A stretch of DNA of 64,000 bases from Rotaria macrura. Lineage: Eukaryota > Rotifera > Eurotatoria > Philodinida > Philodinidae. The notes under the pieces are model-generated. The model was not told the DNA's origin, made no database searches, and was given only the letters and a program-made list of their open reading frames with translations. The DNA lies in assembly GCA_900239685.1 (NCBI GenBank), contig OENT01000225.1, forward strand, positions 1-64,000, read 5' to 3'. Shown piece by piece: positions 1-10,800 of the stretch (position 1 is the first letter of the stretch; the number at the start of each line of letters is the position of its first letter). Made by a program: the position numbers and the translations under genes.

Positions 1-413
1 CTAAAAGGGTATATGAAAGGGTTTATGAAATTCATCAACCCTTTTGAAGGGTTTATTATTCTGCGCGTATTTTTTACAGTGCAGTTGCTTATCGAAAATG
101 AAAACATTAAATTATCCTATTTTTAGTCTTGATAGCATGAACTACATTTTTCTCTCTTTTACAATTTGATTATTTCAATTATCCGTTTTCAATAGTTCTT
201 AAATAAATAGATTTATCCTCTGTAGTTAGTAATATCTAATTTCAGAAAAAAATGATGCATGAATTGATGGAAAAAATTATTTCGTATATATCTATGCAAA
301 GCCGCATAGCACATGCATACCAATACCTACAAGAAAAAAATGAAATTTATTATAAGCCAGTCTGCATTTGTCATGATTTTGATGTCGTGATGATTTGCTA
401 GCCGTTTGATGAC
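1..413. other. AT-rich non-coding left edge
   Basis: No coding exon is visible. The first 55 bases hold several short AAAGGGT/ACCCTTT words in both orientations, which could be the tail of a repeat cut by the window edge. The rest is unremarkable AT-rich DNA. Confidence 0.5.
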
Positions 414-861
414 CCTAAATCCAAGCGGGAAACAGCGGATTTCCGGATTTTGAAAATCCCAAAATTCACCGGCTATATCCTCTTGAGAATGAAGGAATTT
501 CGGAGTGAAATTTTTATCATATATAGGTCTTGTAGTTCTTAGAATATTCTAAAAGTTTCAGTGTAAATAGATGCTTTCTCTTGAAGATAGTGCGACTGCA
601 AGCAATACTCATATTTCACAGCACGGTCAGAAAATCCTTTTTTCTTGAAAGTTGGTTATCTTAAATAGGAAACATTCGTTTACAGTGAAACTTTCAGAAT
701 ATTTTAAGAACCACGAGGTCTACATATGATAAAAATTTCAGCTCGAAATTCTTTCATTTACACGAGGAAATCAGTGGTGAGTTTTAGGATTTTTTTGGGA
801 TTTTGGGATTGCTTTGGGATTGGCGATCCCAAAAATCCACCGTTTCCCCCTTGCCTAAATC
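414..861. mobile_element. hAT-type MITE with 8-bp target duplication
   Basis: The element at 422-853 (432 bp) is flanked on both sides by the direct repeat CCTAAATC (414-421 and 854-861), the 8-bp duplication length of the hAT superfamily. Its ends are imperfect terminal inverted repeats, CAAGCGGGAAAC on the left against CAAGGGGGAAAC read from the right. Similarity continues inward for more than 100 bp, for example the shared stretch TGAAATTTTTATCATAT followed by GTTCTTAnAATATTCT. There is no transposase reading frame, so this is a non-autonomous, aged copy. The superfamily follows from the duplication length and the CA(A/G)GG-like ends and is inferred. Confidence 0.75.
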
Positions 862-2100
862 TATCTATTAATAATAATGCAGCTTGATTTGTTGTTTTTT
901 CGTTTTTTTTGCATAATATTATATCGGTTCTCTTGTCTTACGATTTCTTGAAGTTTCAAAATTGATGAAATAGAGAGACTCAGTTCCTTAAAAATGTATC
1001 ATTTTACTTTTATTCTCATTGATTGAATGCAACTCCAGTTTTCTACTGTCTACATAATGACTTCATCTCTCCAAGGTTACCAATTCATCAATCGATTTGA
1101 CGTGTTTTTATATAAAAGTTTTGGTAGATCAACATCTTATGATTAATATTTAGTTGTTCAAGAAACCAAAATCTGAATTTCTTCATCAAATAGCTTCATT
1201 AAACGTTCATCCTCAATAAAAAAAACTGTCTTTTTTATATTTCTCATTACCAGTAAAAAGTAAGTACACCACGAGAACTGTAAAAAGAAGGGAGAGCTTC
1301 ATGCGAATATTATATTCACGTCCATTCTAGGTTGTAATTTTTTTCCAACTAAAATATGTCCTTTTTCACAGACACGAACACACATTTCTACTATCATCAT
1401 TAAGGATGATAAATAGTTTATAGTTAGAAATCGAGATAACTATCGCTATCGTTGGCCATGACAAGTAAAGGTAATGGTGAATGTCTGTGTGTGTTTGTTG
1501 TTGTCACAATTACCAGAAAGTTATTCTCGGCTACCGTGATAAATTAATGCTGAGCATCTTTTATAAAAAAATTAGACACAGCGATCATGAGTATTCATGT
1601 TAACGAGAATGAACATATTGTAGTTTAATACCAAAAGTACAATGAACAATGAATGATTGTATGAAGGACATACAATCAAGCTGGGAAGGTGGAGAAAATT
1701 TTCTCTAATGAATATTCACTCGTGCCCAACATTTCTTTCTGAGAATTTTCGCCAATTACTGTTAAGCGCACTTCTTGATTCTCGATAGTGTAAATGTAAG
1801 AAAAGCTAGTTAGCGCAGCCCCGTCGGGGCTAAAATGTGAAACTCACATATCTATAGCTTCATATGCTAATAGAAAACACAGAAAATGTAATGACGAATT
1901 TTTTCGCATCGTCTTTCTCTGATAGGCGCCCTATTTTTCATTTTCATTGTTGCTATTCACTCGTTAGTTTCCATTTTTCGTTGTTCATTTTTCTTAATTT
2001 AACATTCTTCATAAAAACATTGGAAGAAGTGGCGAATAATGTTGTGATATGTCACGATAATACAATGCTGGTTACTATAGCCATAATGGATTCATACGAT
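862..2100. other. Intergenic, no gene recognised
   Basis: AT-rich DNA without an exon-like reading frame. A short reading frame just before the G-rich array (from 1864) has no recognisable content. The only local structure seen is the GC-rich palindrome at 1817-1831. Confidence 0.5.
1817..1831. repeat. GC-rich palindrome, possible transposon end
   Basis: AGCCCCG-T-CGGGGCT forms a perfect 7-bp hairpin with a single central base in otherwise AT-rich DNA. It shares the 10-mer AGCCCCGTCG with the right end of the hAT-like element at 48522-49850. It may therefore be the relic of a related terminus rather than a functional hairpin. Confidence 0.4.
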
Positions 2101-2109
2101 GGTTTCTAT

Positions 2110-2535
2110 GGTATGTAATGAGGGGGGCATTGGTGCCCCCAAGGGGGGGGGGCATGGGTACCCCTTTATGATGGGGGTTGGCGCCCTCTGTGGGATGGCG
2201 GTGGGGAAGGGCGGGTTTAATGTGGGTGTGGGAGTTGCTGTGCTTGTGCCTATGGGTGTTGGTGTTGGTGTGCCTGCGCCTATGGGTGTGGGTATGCGTG
2301 TGCCTGAGGGTGTGGAAGCGTGGGTGTGGAAGCGTGGAAGTGTGGGTGTGGAAGTGTGGGTGTGGAAGTGTGGGTGTGGGTTTGGGTGTGGAAGTGTGGG
2401 TGTGCCTGTGCCTTAGGGTGTGGCTATAGGTGTGGGTGTGGGGGGTGGGTGAGGGTGTGCCTGTAGGTGTGTGCGTGGGTGTGGTTGAGGGTGTGCCTGT
2501 GCCTATGGATGTGGGTGTGGATGTACTGGTGTAAG
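2110..2535 (+). repeat. Telomere-like G-rich minisatellite (TGTGGG-type)
   Basis: About 400 bp of degenerate GTGTGGG / GTGTGGAAGTG / GTGCCTGTGCCTATGG units with nearly all G on the plus strand. It is preceded by G runs at 2119-2150 with a GGGGGCATTGGTGCCCCC-like fold. The commonest word, TGTGGG, matches the bdelloid telomeric repeat unit as I recall it from the literature on Athena retroelements; that link is knowledge plus inference. Long His/Thr- or Gly/Val-rich reading frames across the tract are repeat artefacts, not genes. Confidence 0.7.
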
Positions 2536-2867
2536 ACACGATTGTCAGGATGTTTGGATGTAACAATAAGGATCATTTGATCGTCTGAAAGGCTATTGAA
2601 ACGTTGTGGAACGATTATAAAACGACATAGAGCAGCATTAGCTTTCACCCTATTTCATGGTAATCCGTCAGCTTGTTTTACGGGCCGCTTTTCAGTAGAA
2701 AATGATCATCGCTTTTAGCACTAGTGGGTTCATTTTCCGATTTGACAGGCAGTGACGCCGTTTTCAACTCTACACATCGTTTTAATGCTGCTTTCAATCG
2801 TTTAGGGTCTGTTTTCTTCGAGTTCAGTAGTTAGTCTTGAGCCACATTGACAAGCCCGCCAACAAAT

Positions 2868-2914
2868 ACTCCCACACGCACATCGATACTCACTTAGAAA
2901 CCCATACCCATGCT
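2868..2914 (-). repeat. Short C-rich telomere-like tract, opposite orientation
   Basis: CTCCCACACGCACATC followed by AACCCATACCCATGC is the reverse complement of the G-rich words at 2.2-2.5 kb. The G-strand therefore switches from plus to minus across about 330 bp. The tract is short and degenerate. Confidence 0.45.
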
Positions 2915-3350
2915 GACGGTTTGATTTTCAATTAATCGAATTGATTTTATATAGTATCTGGTCCTATTTCAATTCACTCAGTGTCTGAGTGAATCTGCAT
3001 TGTGGACGCGTTAGTCACTCTGAATTCAAGATCGATCTTTTAGTAACGCGCACTCTCTATCATTCAGATAGTGGTTCTTAGATTTCCCATGCCTCGCTCC
3101 AAGTTAGATGTTCTCGGGAACAAAGGTTTCCAAAAAAATTAGTTTTTTCTATTTTTAGGTATTTTTATTTGTCGTAGATATTTACTTTTTTCGTTCAGGT
3201 ACCTATGAGCGAAGAAATGATTGTCGTTTATTATTGAAAGTGCTGCAACTAATGAAACTTGTTAATTGTTGTTCAGGAAAAGATTGTTCTTATTCAAGAC
3301 AATGACGACCGCCACTTGATTTTAGCCTAAGTCTTCACAATATTCCTAAT

Positions 3351-4466
3351 TTACGCATTTGTTTGAGCTTTTGTCGCCGCTGTCACAAAGCAAGTGCCTA
3401 CTGAAGCAAGTTTCCGTTGGTTCTCGATTTCAGTACGTAGGGCTCTTTCACGAACTGAAATTGGTAGTCCTGGATTTAAATTCAAAACGTACGGAATAGA
3501 CATTTTCGGCATGGATTCAAAATCGACTAAACATCGAATGAACATGACATCCTCATGTATATAACTATTATCAGCTTGCTGTATTATTGATAACGGTGAA
3601 AACTTTGCTATTCCTGATGCTATGTTCATATCGGACCTGGGTCGCTGAAAACTATTTGATTTAGTGTCTGGAAGAAAGGAATCAATTAAATGCCTTTGGC
3701 TTCCTGATTGATCATATAGACAGAAGATCACTTTGTGATAAAATGGCCACGATAATAGGCTATCATAATCACCACGCATTATGACGAAGAATAATGAAAG
3801 ATGTGTACATCTTGCTTGACCATCACCGTTCAAGTATAACCTCATTCGCATTTTGTATCCTGTGGGTGATGAATAAAAAGGCGGGGAATAGATACTTATT
3901 TGTTTTCCAGCGATAGCATCGGCGATTTTCTCCGATACATTCGTAATCTTCCAAAGATAGGATCCATCGCTTGATGATAAAGCTGAATACCCGGACAAGC
4001 TCTGTTTGACCATTTCGACTTCACTTTCTAGGCTCATGTTATTCATGGTGGCAGATGCTAGTAATTCAGAATTTGTTTCTGCTGACTGCTGAAATTTCGC
4101 AATTCGTTTTTGTATTTCTGCAATATTGCTTCCTAATTCCATTAGACTTTGGTGCATTGTCCCAATATCATTATTTAAGCATGTGACCCCGCTAGTTAAA
4201 GCATCAACTGTCTCCAATATATCATATTCATCCTTTGTTTCTGAATCACATTCAGAGCAAACAACTAACGGTTTACTATGCAATGTTTTTATATGTATTT
4301 CAATAGCTTTAAGAAGTTTTTCTTCATGGATTGAACTTGAATAATGTTCAGGTAACTCATCATACGATAGTTCAGAAATGCAGCCGAATTCGTACAAAGG
4401 GCATCGTATCAATGCATTTTTTGCATTCCGATCTCGCTTATAACAAACTGTGGCGGTCGAATTACA
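3351..4466 (-). CDS. TRAF-like protein (TRAF zinc finger remnant, coiled coil, MATH domain), N-terminal exons not found
   Basis: A single open exon runs from a splice acceptor (TTATTTCTTAG, AG at 4467-4468) to TAA at 3351-3353, giving 371 residues. In order: a Cys/His-rich start (CYKRDR...RCPLYEFGC...H) resembling the last TRAF-type zinc finger, a heptad-rich coiled coil (about residues 80-158), then a canonical TRAF/MATH domain (about 167-316) with YLWKI, GYKMRMRLYLNGDG, HLSLFFVIMRGDYD and WPF.HKVIFCLYDQSG. TRAF proteins are cytoplasmic adaptors that trimerise through the coiled coil and bind receptor tails through MATH. A RING finger and the first zinc fingers are expected upstream but are not recognisable before the CCGG-rich element at 4872. 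The gene is thus either 5'-truncated or split by a long intron. The candidate exon at 6763-6885 is phase-compatible. A 55-residue tail follows the MATH domain. Confidence 0.85.
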   Translation of the reverse strand, partial: CNSTATVCYKRDRNAKNALIRCPLYEFGCISELSYDELPEHYSSSIHEEKLLKAIEIHIKTLHSKPLVVCSECDSETKDEYDILETVDALTSGVTCLNNDIGTMHQSLMELGSNIAEIQKRIAKFQQSAETNSELLASATMNNMSLESEVEMVKQSLSGYSALSSSDGSYLWKITNVSEKIADAIAGKQISIYSPPFYSSPTGYKMRMRLYLNGDGQARCTHLSLFFVIMRGDYDSLLSWPFYHKVIFCLYDQSGSQRHLIDSFLPDTKSNSFQRPRSDMNIASGIAKFSPLSIIQQADNSYIHEDVMFIRCLVDFESMPKMSIPYVLNLNPGLPISVRERALRTEIENQRKLASVGTCFVTAATKAQTNA

Positions 4467-4871
4467 CTAAGAAATAATGTTGAGAATGAAATAAAAATAA
4501 ATCAAATTTCAATTTATTAATAACTTCTGCGAGTGCTAGACTCATATCCAGCGTAGTAGTACAGTAGTGCGCGGGAGAGAAAAAGGCGAAATATGGCTCC
4601 CTGCAATTTTGTGCAACTTGGTATGGATCTATGAATTATGATATTCACTAAGCTTTACAATGCTTTCATTTTCTTCTGTTGAATTTAGATGAATGGAAAG
4701 CTTTGGGTGGTCTTAGAATACTCAGATTGTGACTTGTGACATAATGGGCTGTTAAATCTAATAACTGGATATGGTTTGAGTTCCGCCAGAAATCAGTAAC
4801 AAAATGTTCTCGTTTATCCGAATCATGAATTTCAGAATAATAGTATCATGCAATTTAAGGCTTGTCAGATA

Positions 4872-6154
4872 CCCAGGTCGTTCGTTCCGGAGACCGGATC
4901 CGGCCGGAACCCGCAGGAAACGGGATATTTTCCGGCTTTTTCCTGCCGGTTCCGGTGTATTTCTGGCCGGAAAAACCACCTGAACATGGAAGCAGTATTC
5001 CGACCGGATTTAGCCGTACCCGGAACCTGGATACTCCGGAGACTTCCAGAAACCGGAAATTTCAAGGAAATACCACGGATCAGCAAGGAACCAACCGAAA
5101 CTACGGCAAGTTCCGCCAGGATCCGACCGTAAAATACAATAATCCGGTAAAGAATCATCGGAAAAGAGTCGGAAACCACAGTATTCCGATTAAATTATTT
5201 CTGCTTTGGAGATCGGGCCTTCCCTTCAAAAACAATTACATCGCATTTTAAATTCTCATTTATATCGTTCCTTGATCTCCAAATCATCGATTTACAAAAA
5301 AAAGACCTCTAAAGGTCTTTTTTGGGATTTTTTGTCTAACTCCTTTTTTTAAGGACGATTTCCATCATCGGGATAGTTTACCGTATTTTGGTGGGGTCGC
5401 TTGAGAATTTGAGATTTGTTACTTAATTTGTTATTGGTTTCAGAGCATTAATTATTATTCGAAATTTTTTGATAAAATTTNGAAATGAAAGGTCCTTGAG
5501 AGACTTTAGAAGTGTCACTTACCTTGATTGAAGACTCAGGAAAGTCTCAAAACGCTGGTGCTTAACATGTGTGGTGTTCTTACAAATATCGTTTTCGGTT
5601 TGTCAAAGTCTAAAAATCTGATTTTTAGTTTTTCGGACTGAAAATTCCTATTTTTGTGACAGAAGCGAGTTTGGAGGGACATGTATAATGTTTCCCTAGA
5701 ATTTTATTTGTTCCCAGGTTATGTTCTGGTGTGTTTTAGGCTTGTTTAAAAGAGAAGTAAAAGCTCGATTCAAAGTTCGGAGACTTTACTTAGTAATTGT
5801 GAGTATTTAGCGCTGTTTGGGAAACGGCCAGATGAGTTTTCGGGAGCTTAGCGAAAACGGTCAGATCTGAGCCGTGTTCTCTTCAGATTGGAAAATTGCT
5901 TTTTCCGTTATCGGTATCCGGTCCAGAAACGGTCGGATCTGGACCGTATGTGGTCTGGGCTTGGAAACGGTGTTTTCTGACGGCGGATCCGGTATAGGAA
6001 ACGGGAACCGTATCCGTGGATACACTCCGGTGCCCGGAGTAGCCGTGAAGTAAGCCAGATCCGGAAGCCGGAACCGATTTCGGAAACCCGCTTCCAGAAT
6101 TCGTGGGAATAACACGGGATCCGGCCGGTTCCCGCCGTACGTCTCGGACCTGGG
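4872..6154. mobile_element. TA-flanked element with two CCGG-dense arms
   Basis: Both ends begin TA-CCCAGGTC (TA at 4870-4871; mirrored GACCTGGG-TA with TA at 6155-6156), consistent with a Tc1/mariner-like TA duplication and an 8-bp perfect inverted end. Each end leads into about 280-330 bp crowded with CCGG, TTCCGG and CCGGATCC words (about a dozen CCGG in 4880-5160, a comparable density in 5900-6130). This contrasts sharply with the AT-rich core (about 5230-5830) and surroundings. Both arms share ATCCGGCCGG near their outer ends. No transposase frame is seen, and reading frames in the arms are rich in Arg/Pro because of the repeat. The family is unknown to me. Confidence 0.55.
5298..5323. 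repeat. Hairpin with A/T-run flanks inside the CCGG element
   Basis: AAAAAAGACCT-CTAA-AGGTCTTTTTT is a perfect 11-bp stem with a 4-base loop in the AT-rich core of the 4872-6154 element. It looks like a bacterial intrinsic terminator, but no bacterial gene lies nearby. Confidence 0.6.
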
Positions 6155-6477
6155 TAGTGAAAATGTCATTTTTGCAGTGAGCATTGAAACTTTCGATACT
6201 TTTACTTAAATATTCTAATGCAGAAAACAAAGGACAAAGACTACAGTACGATTCATACGTGTGTTGTCATGATCCAAAGCTTAATTTGATGGAACGTAAA
6301 TCCTCAGCTCTGTCTCATTCTCAGTTAACTTTAGCACTATTATGTTTACTAGTACCTGAATCATGAATGTCAGAATACGCAGCACTCAAGTTTTCTTCAT
6401 GTGATAATGTGAAATTTATCTTAGTAACGAAACTGAAACATCTAATACATTTCTTGTAATATCCTGATAAAGACTAG

Positions 6478-6582
6478 GATGTGAGTGTGTATGGGAATAA
6501 ATAGTGTTGGATCTGAGTTTGGGTATAGGTTTCAGATTGACCAGACTCCCATACCGAGTCAATCACACCCACACGCAACTAG
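6478..6582. repeat. Paired G-rich and C-rich telomere-like words
   Basis: GATGTGAGTGTGTATGGG and GTTTGGGTATAGG (G-rich on plus) are followed after about 40 bp by ACTCCCATACC and CACACCCACACGC (C-rich on plus). The arrangement mimics, in short degenerate form, the strand switch seen at 2.2-2.9 kb. Confidence 0.4.
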
Positions 6583-6762
6583 AGGTCATACTCTATAGTC
6601 GTTGCTTAATGTTTAGATCTTCAATAAACTAATGTCGTACTATGTTGACATCTATTCATCAACAAATGGTAATGTTTCACCAGTCATATTGCTGCATATG
6701 AATAATAGAACGCGACCATCTATTCTATTTAGATGGAAGAGAAACCAAATGAGTGGGCATAC

Positions 6763-6885
6763 CTGATCATCACTGTCGGAGTTACTTCGTTTAAATGACT
6801 TTTGTCGAAAGATGCTTGGTTCCATATTTTCCCATGGTTTGACATCTTCCTCAGATACTGTCTTACATGGTTTAGTAAAAACCAT
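6763..6885 (-). CDS. Possible first coding exon (41 codons), gene unassigned
   Basis: ATG at 6883-6885 opens 41 codons rich in Ser, Asp, Lys and Glu (ending SNSDSDDQ), then meets a plausible donor CAG|gtatgc at 6761-6762. The frame ends in phase 0, as does the acceptor of the TRAF exon at 4466. It could therefore be the first exon of that gene across the CCGG element, but no RING-encoding exon links them. It may equally be a chance frame. Confidence 0.25.
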
Positions 6886-7800
6886 TCAATATATGTATGA
6901 TTCAATATGAAACTCGGGAAGTGTATGATTCGTCGTCAATATATATGTATATATATATTCCACTTCCCACCTCAAAGCAAACTGTTTGTGTATAAATAAG
7001 GTTAACGGGTGACATCATACTTTCATTTTAAAAAAAAGTTGGAAAAAAATTGTCCATGCATTGCTTCATTTCACTGGGGAAAAAGCCAAAACGCAATATA
7101 ATTTTTTCTGTCGCCGATAGAACACACTTCCTTCGCCATTGACGTCGTTATTGAGTAAGCACAAGTCACTTCAAATAAAAATATTTTTTTCTCTTTACTG
7201 AATGCAAAAAACACCCACACTCTTTACGTCGACATACTTTTATCGAACAGATGTAGCCGCTTAACTGAAGTATGCACCCACCATATTTTACTAATAAAAA
7301 GCAAAGCAATGAATTTTCAACTTTAAAACCTATTTCATGTCGATTTCTCTATGGCAAGACTGCTATTAATATAGTTGCGCGTTGAGCGTATATATATTTT
7401 CTGCCGAAGGACAAGGCAACAAAGCATAACATTAAGATAAAATACAATAAAATAACGTTAACGGCATTTTTATATAGTCATTTTTGAGCACTTTAAACGC
7501 CATGGCAAGTTGAGAGAATGAATAGCTACGATTATGGTAATAAAAGAAAAAACGTTCCCCAATAGCACTAATATTGGATAAATGGTGAGTCACAGCAGCG
7601 CGCAGCCTTAAATGAAAAATTGTACTGGATATGTCGTGGCGTATAACCGATTGGGTCACGCACTTCAGCTTAAATGTATATGGACAAAACCTTGATCAGC
7701 TGTTCGTAGCGTGGCTTGAGGCTGTTAGGCCGCAAGTATAGCTGAGTCAACTCTGCATGTCGAATGCCTAGGACATTCAGCAAAACTCATCACCTTCAGT

Positions 7801-7899
7801 GCCACTTGGCCTGACTGGTTCGCCTTTTCGGCTCTGATGTCACTTTATCCGACTGATTTCCCTTTTTGGCTTTAGCGTCACTTGATATGACTATTTTGC
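7801..7899. repeat. 38-bp tandem repeat, 2.6 copies
   Basis: Units start at 7801, 7839 and 7877 with G(T/C)CACTT, continue as ...C/TGACTGnTTnCCnTTTTnGGCT, and diverge by several substitutions. The third unit is cut at about 23 bp. There is no coding meaning. Confidence 0.6.
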
Positions 7900-10800
7900 A
7901 CTTATTATGGTACGCTCGCTTTACGCAGGATAAATTGCTTAGGATAAGTTATATACTATGTATATAAAGTGGGAAACGGGCGGGCGGGTACTGAAGTGTT
8001 TAACTCGAATAAATGTGAAGTTCTAATAAATTAAACAGGATAATATCAATAGCCGTTCACTAGACGAGAGCACGAGCGAAGGTGATAATGAGATAATAAC
8101 TTAACTAAAATCATAATGAACTCTAAGCAGAAACGAGAGCTTTATTTAAAACAATTGAAGAGATAATTTAAAAATAAATTAATAAGTCGAGTTTACATGA
8201 ATCTTCTTAAACGTCTCGTTACATTGCCATTAAAGAATTATCTTAGACAAATCCAACGATTCGTATGATATGTCTTGAAAGCAGTCTTTGAAAATCATAA
8301 TGTTGAACTTAGAAAGCTGTTGGTCGCCACTTTCTTAAATATAGACAAGGCGGATTTGAATTTAAAATGCTCTGCAACGTGCCACTAGAAAAATACGTAA
8401 CTATCAGCCTCAAACTCGGGTAAGGGGACGAAACACTTGACCCATGTCTAACACTGATAACTAGATCCAACAAAACATCAAAGAAGAAGGAATCCTTATC
8501 CGAAAATCAATTGAAAACTTAGACCTGTTCTGTCTAAGATAAACCACAATCGCTCAATTAATTTAAAAAATAATAGCATTAATACATAGACATACCATGA
8601 AGTGCAGTTTATTCGGCAATCACATAGATCAATAAATGCATGTAAGTATAGGTGCACGTCGTGCGGCTGAGCCATCGCCGAAATCAAAATGCGAAATCAT
8701 TTTTATCAATTTTCATTTATAGATAAATCGCTGAACTTCTCAGCTTTTCCGTGGTTTACATCTACGAACAGTTAATACTCTGCGTTCAAAACTATAGAAG
8801 TCAACGATATCCGTCACGGTTGACAATCTGCGACTTAAATTTCCTATCATCAACACTGCACTAAATTAGAACTGCTGATCTGAATGCATTAGATACATTT
8901 AGAACATGAGTGTTACACTTATGGAAACCTAAATCGTATACAAACTCATCAAATTTTGAAATATTTGGTGAACCGAACTTGACATCACCGTGAATCGATG
9001 ATTTTTCAAAAATAATGGCTCTGACGCGCCGCCATAGTCATGTCTGTATGGCAGAAATGTAACGCATTTTTATTTATGCTGACGAATTGAGTTTGATTTT
9101 TATCTGAATCTATTAATTGATAGAACGAGTTTTCATAATTTTAAGTAAAGTCTTTGTAATCTAATAAAGCCACTGAATGTACTAAAATGATAATCGATAA
9201 TCTTTTTGCTGTCCTTTCAGTCACATGTACAAAAGAATGAATGAAATGTTATATATTCAACGAGTTCATTGCAAAATTTGCATCGATAAATGAAAATTCA
9301 AACAAATATGTGATAGTAAGTCATCCTCAATCAAAAAAGATATATCGCTAAAAGTGATACACCAGTTATATTGAATATGGTGAATTCCCTACAGGCAATC
9401 CACAAAGTGATAGAAACTAAGGAAATCAAATTATTATATTCTTTTCCTCTTTTATTCAAGCTGTAAACTTTCGAAAACAGCTTAGACATGTAATTTAATG
9501 TATTTTTTTAATAAATATAGTCTCTCAAACTATCATTAGAAACTAAAGCGAGTAGAGTTTTTTACATATTGAAATATATCAATCAGGTCTCTCCTTTTTC
9601 GGAACCACTAGATATCTTCATTTCGGGCAAAGCTGAATAATAATTCATTATTCCTCTCCATCATACCTAAATGTTATGTCTTGATTAAACCAACGTGCGA
9701 AATACATTCATGTTTTTGCAATGATTGGTAATCAAACATTTGTTATCATCTAAAGAATTATTCAATTTCGAAATTTTCAACTTCAATCGCCGTATCAGCA
9801 AAGACTCTTTGTCATCACCGCAGATTGATCGATCTGCATATGCCTCCAAATTTAAACTTAACTCGAAAATCTCAAGTTTTCAATCTGCTGTTTCGTATTT
9901 CAAAAAATGTCAATACGTAGCTGTTGAATCCACTAAGATGGTACTGAACTTAAAAGTATTATTCTTAACATTCCAACATACGTGGAACATCAAAAAGATG
10001 GAATTCGAAATCGAACAAAGATAGAAAATTTCCCGATGTTTACCATTAAGAGGCAAGTATCATTTTTCATGAGTCACTGGTGGAACAGCCTGTCATGTTT
10101 TAGAAAATAATCCAGTATTTATTTGTGATATGTTTAATTGTAACATTGCATCAAGTCAAAAAGAGTAGTTCGATTTGGGCTTACAAAAACTTCAATATTT
10201 TATAACTTCGAAAGTTGATCTCTCGATTTTATGTTATAGAATTCGCATGCCAAATCGTATTATATGGGGTTGTCAAGAATGTCACCGAGAATCATCTGCA
10301 GAGATTTTCAAATCGAAGTGATACAAACTAAAATTGTTATTTAGCATGGATCGTCGATATCTTGAAACTATTTAATCGTAAAAACAAAAACGAACGTGAT
10401 CCACATTATGACACTCAGAAAAGCCTTGGCAGTTTGAGTTTTCCGTGCATGTATCTTTTTCGAATATCAAAAAAGACAACAAAAACAATGAGCTTCAAAA
10501 TCAATCGAACTCGATAAATAGTTTAAAAATGAGTTGAGATACGATCTAGCTTGCTTGAACAAACTCTAATAACAACTAGAATGGATCTTGAAATTCATTA
10601 TTTGTGACCATTACGTTTTATTGATGTTTATCTAATCTTCTATTAAATGTTGTTTATAGATTATAAACATATTTTATCATTGATCCATGTTGTCAACATA
10701 GAGAAAATAGCATGAAACAATTTCTCAGTTAATATCTTTTCCAAAGCAATAATATCGTATTCAAAAAGGTTCATTCATTTGCATATAGCCCATTTTTTAG

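Noticed and set aside
2075..2566. Long His/Thr/Pro-rich frame on the minus strand and Gly/Val-rich frames on the plus strand
   Set aside because: They only translate the GT-rich minisatellite. Repeats without stops give long frames in several phases.
4758..5251. Several overlapping Arg/Pro/Gly-rich frames on both strands
   Set aside because: They exist because CCGG words contain no stop codons. There is no splice site or domain, and frames overlap on both strands.
5298..5323. Bacterial-style intrinsic terminator
   Set aside because: The hairpin plus T-run fits the shape, but it lies inside a repeat element in a eukaryotic region with no upstream bacterial gene.
5861..6230. Two overlapping minus-strand frames of over 100 codons
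   Set aside because: Same CCGG artefact in the second arm of the element.
9725..10024. 99-codon frame
   Set aside because: Ordinary AT-rich composition, no domain, no splice or promoter context.
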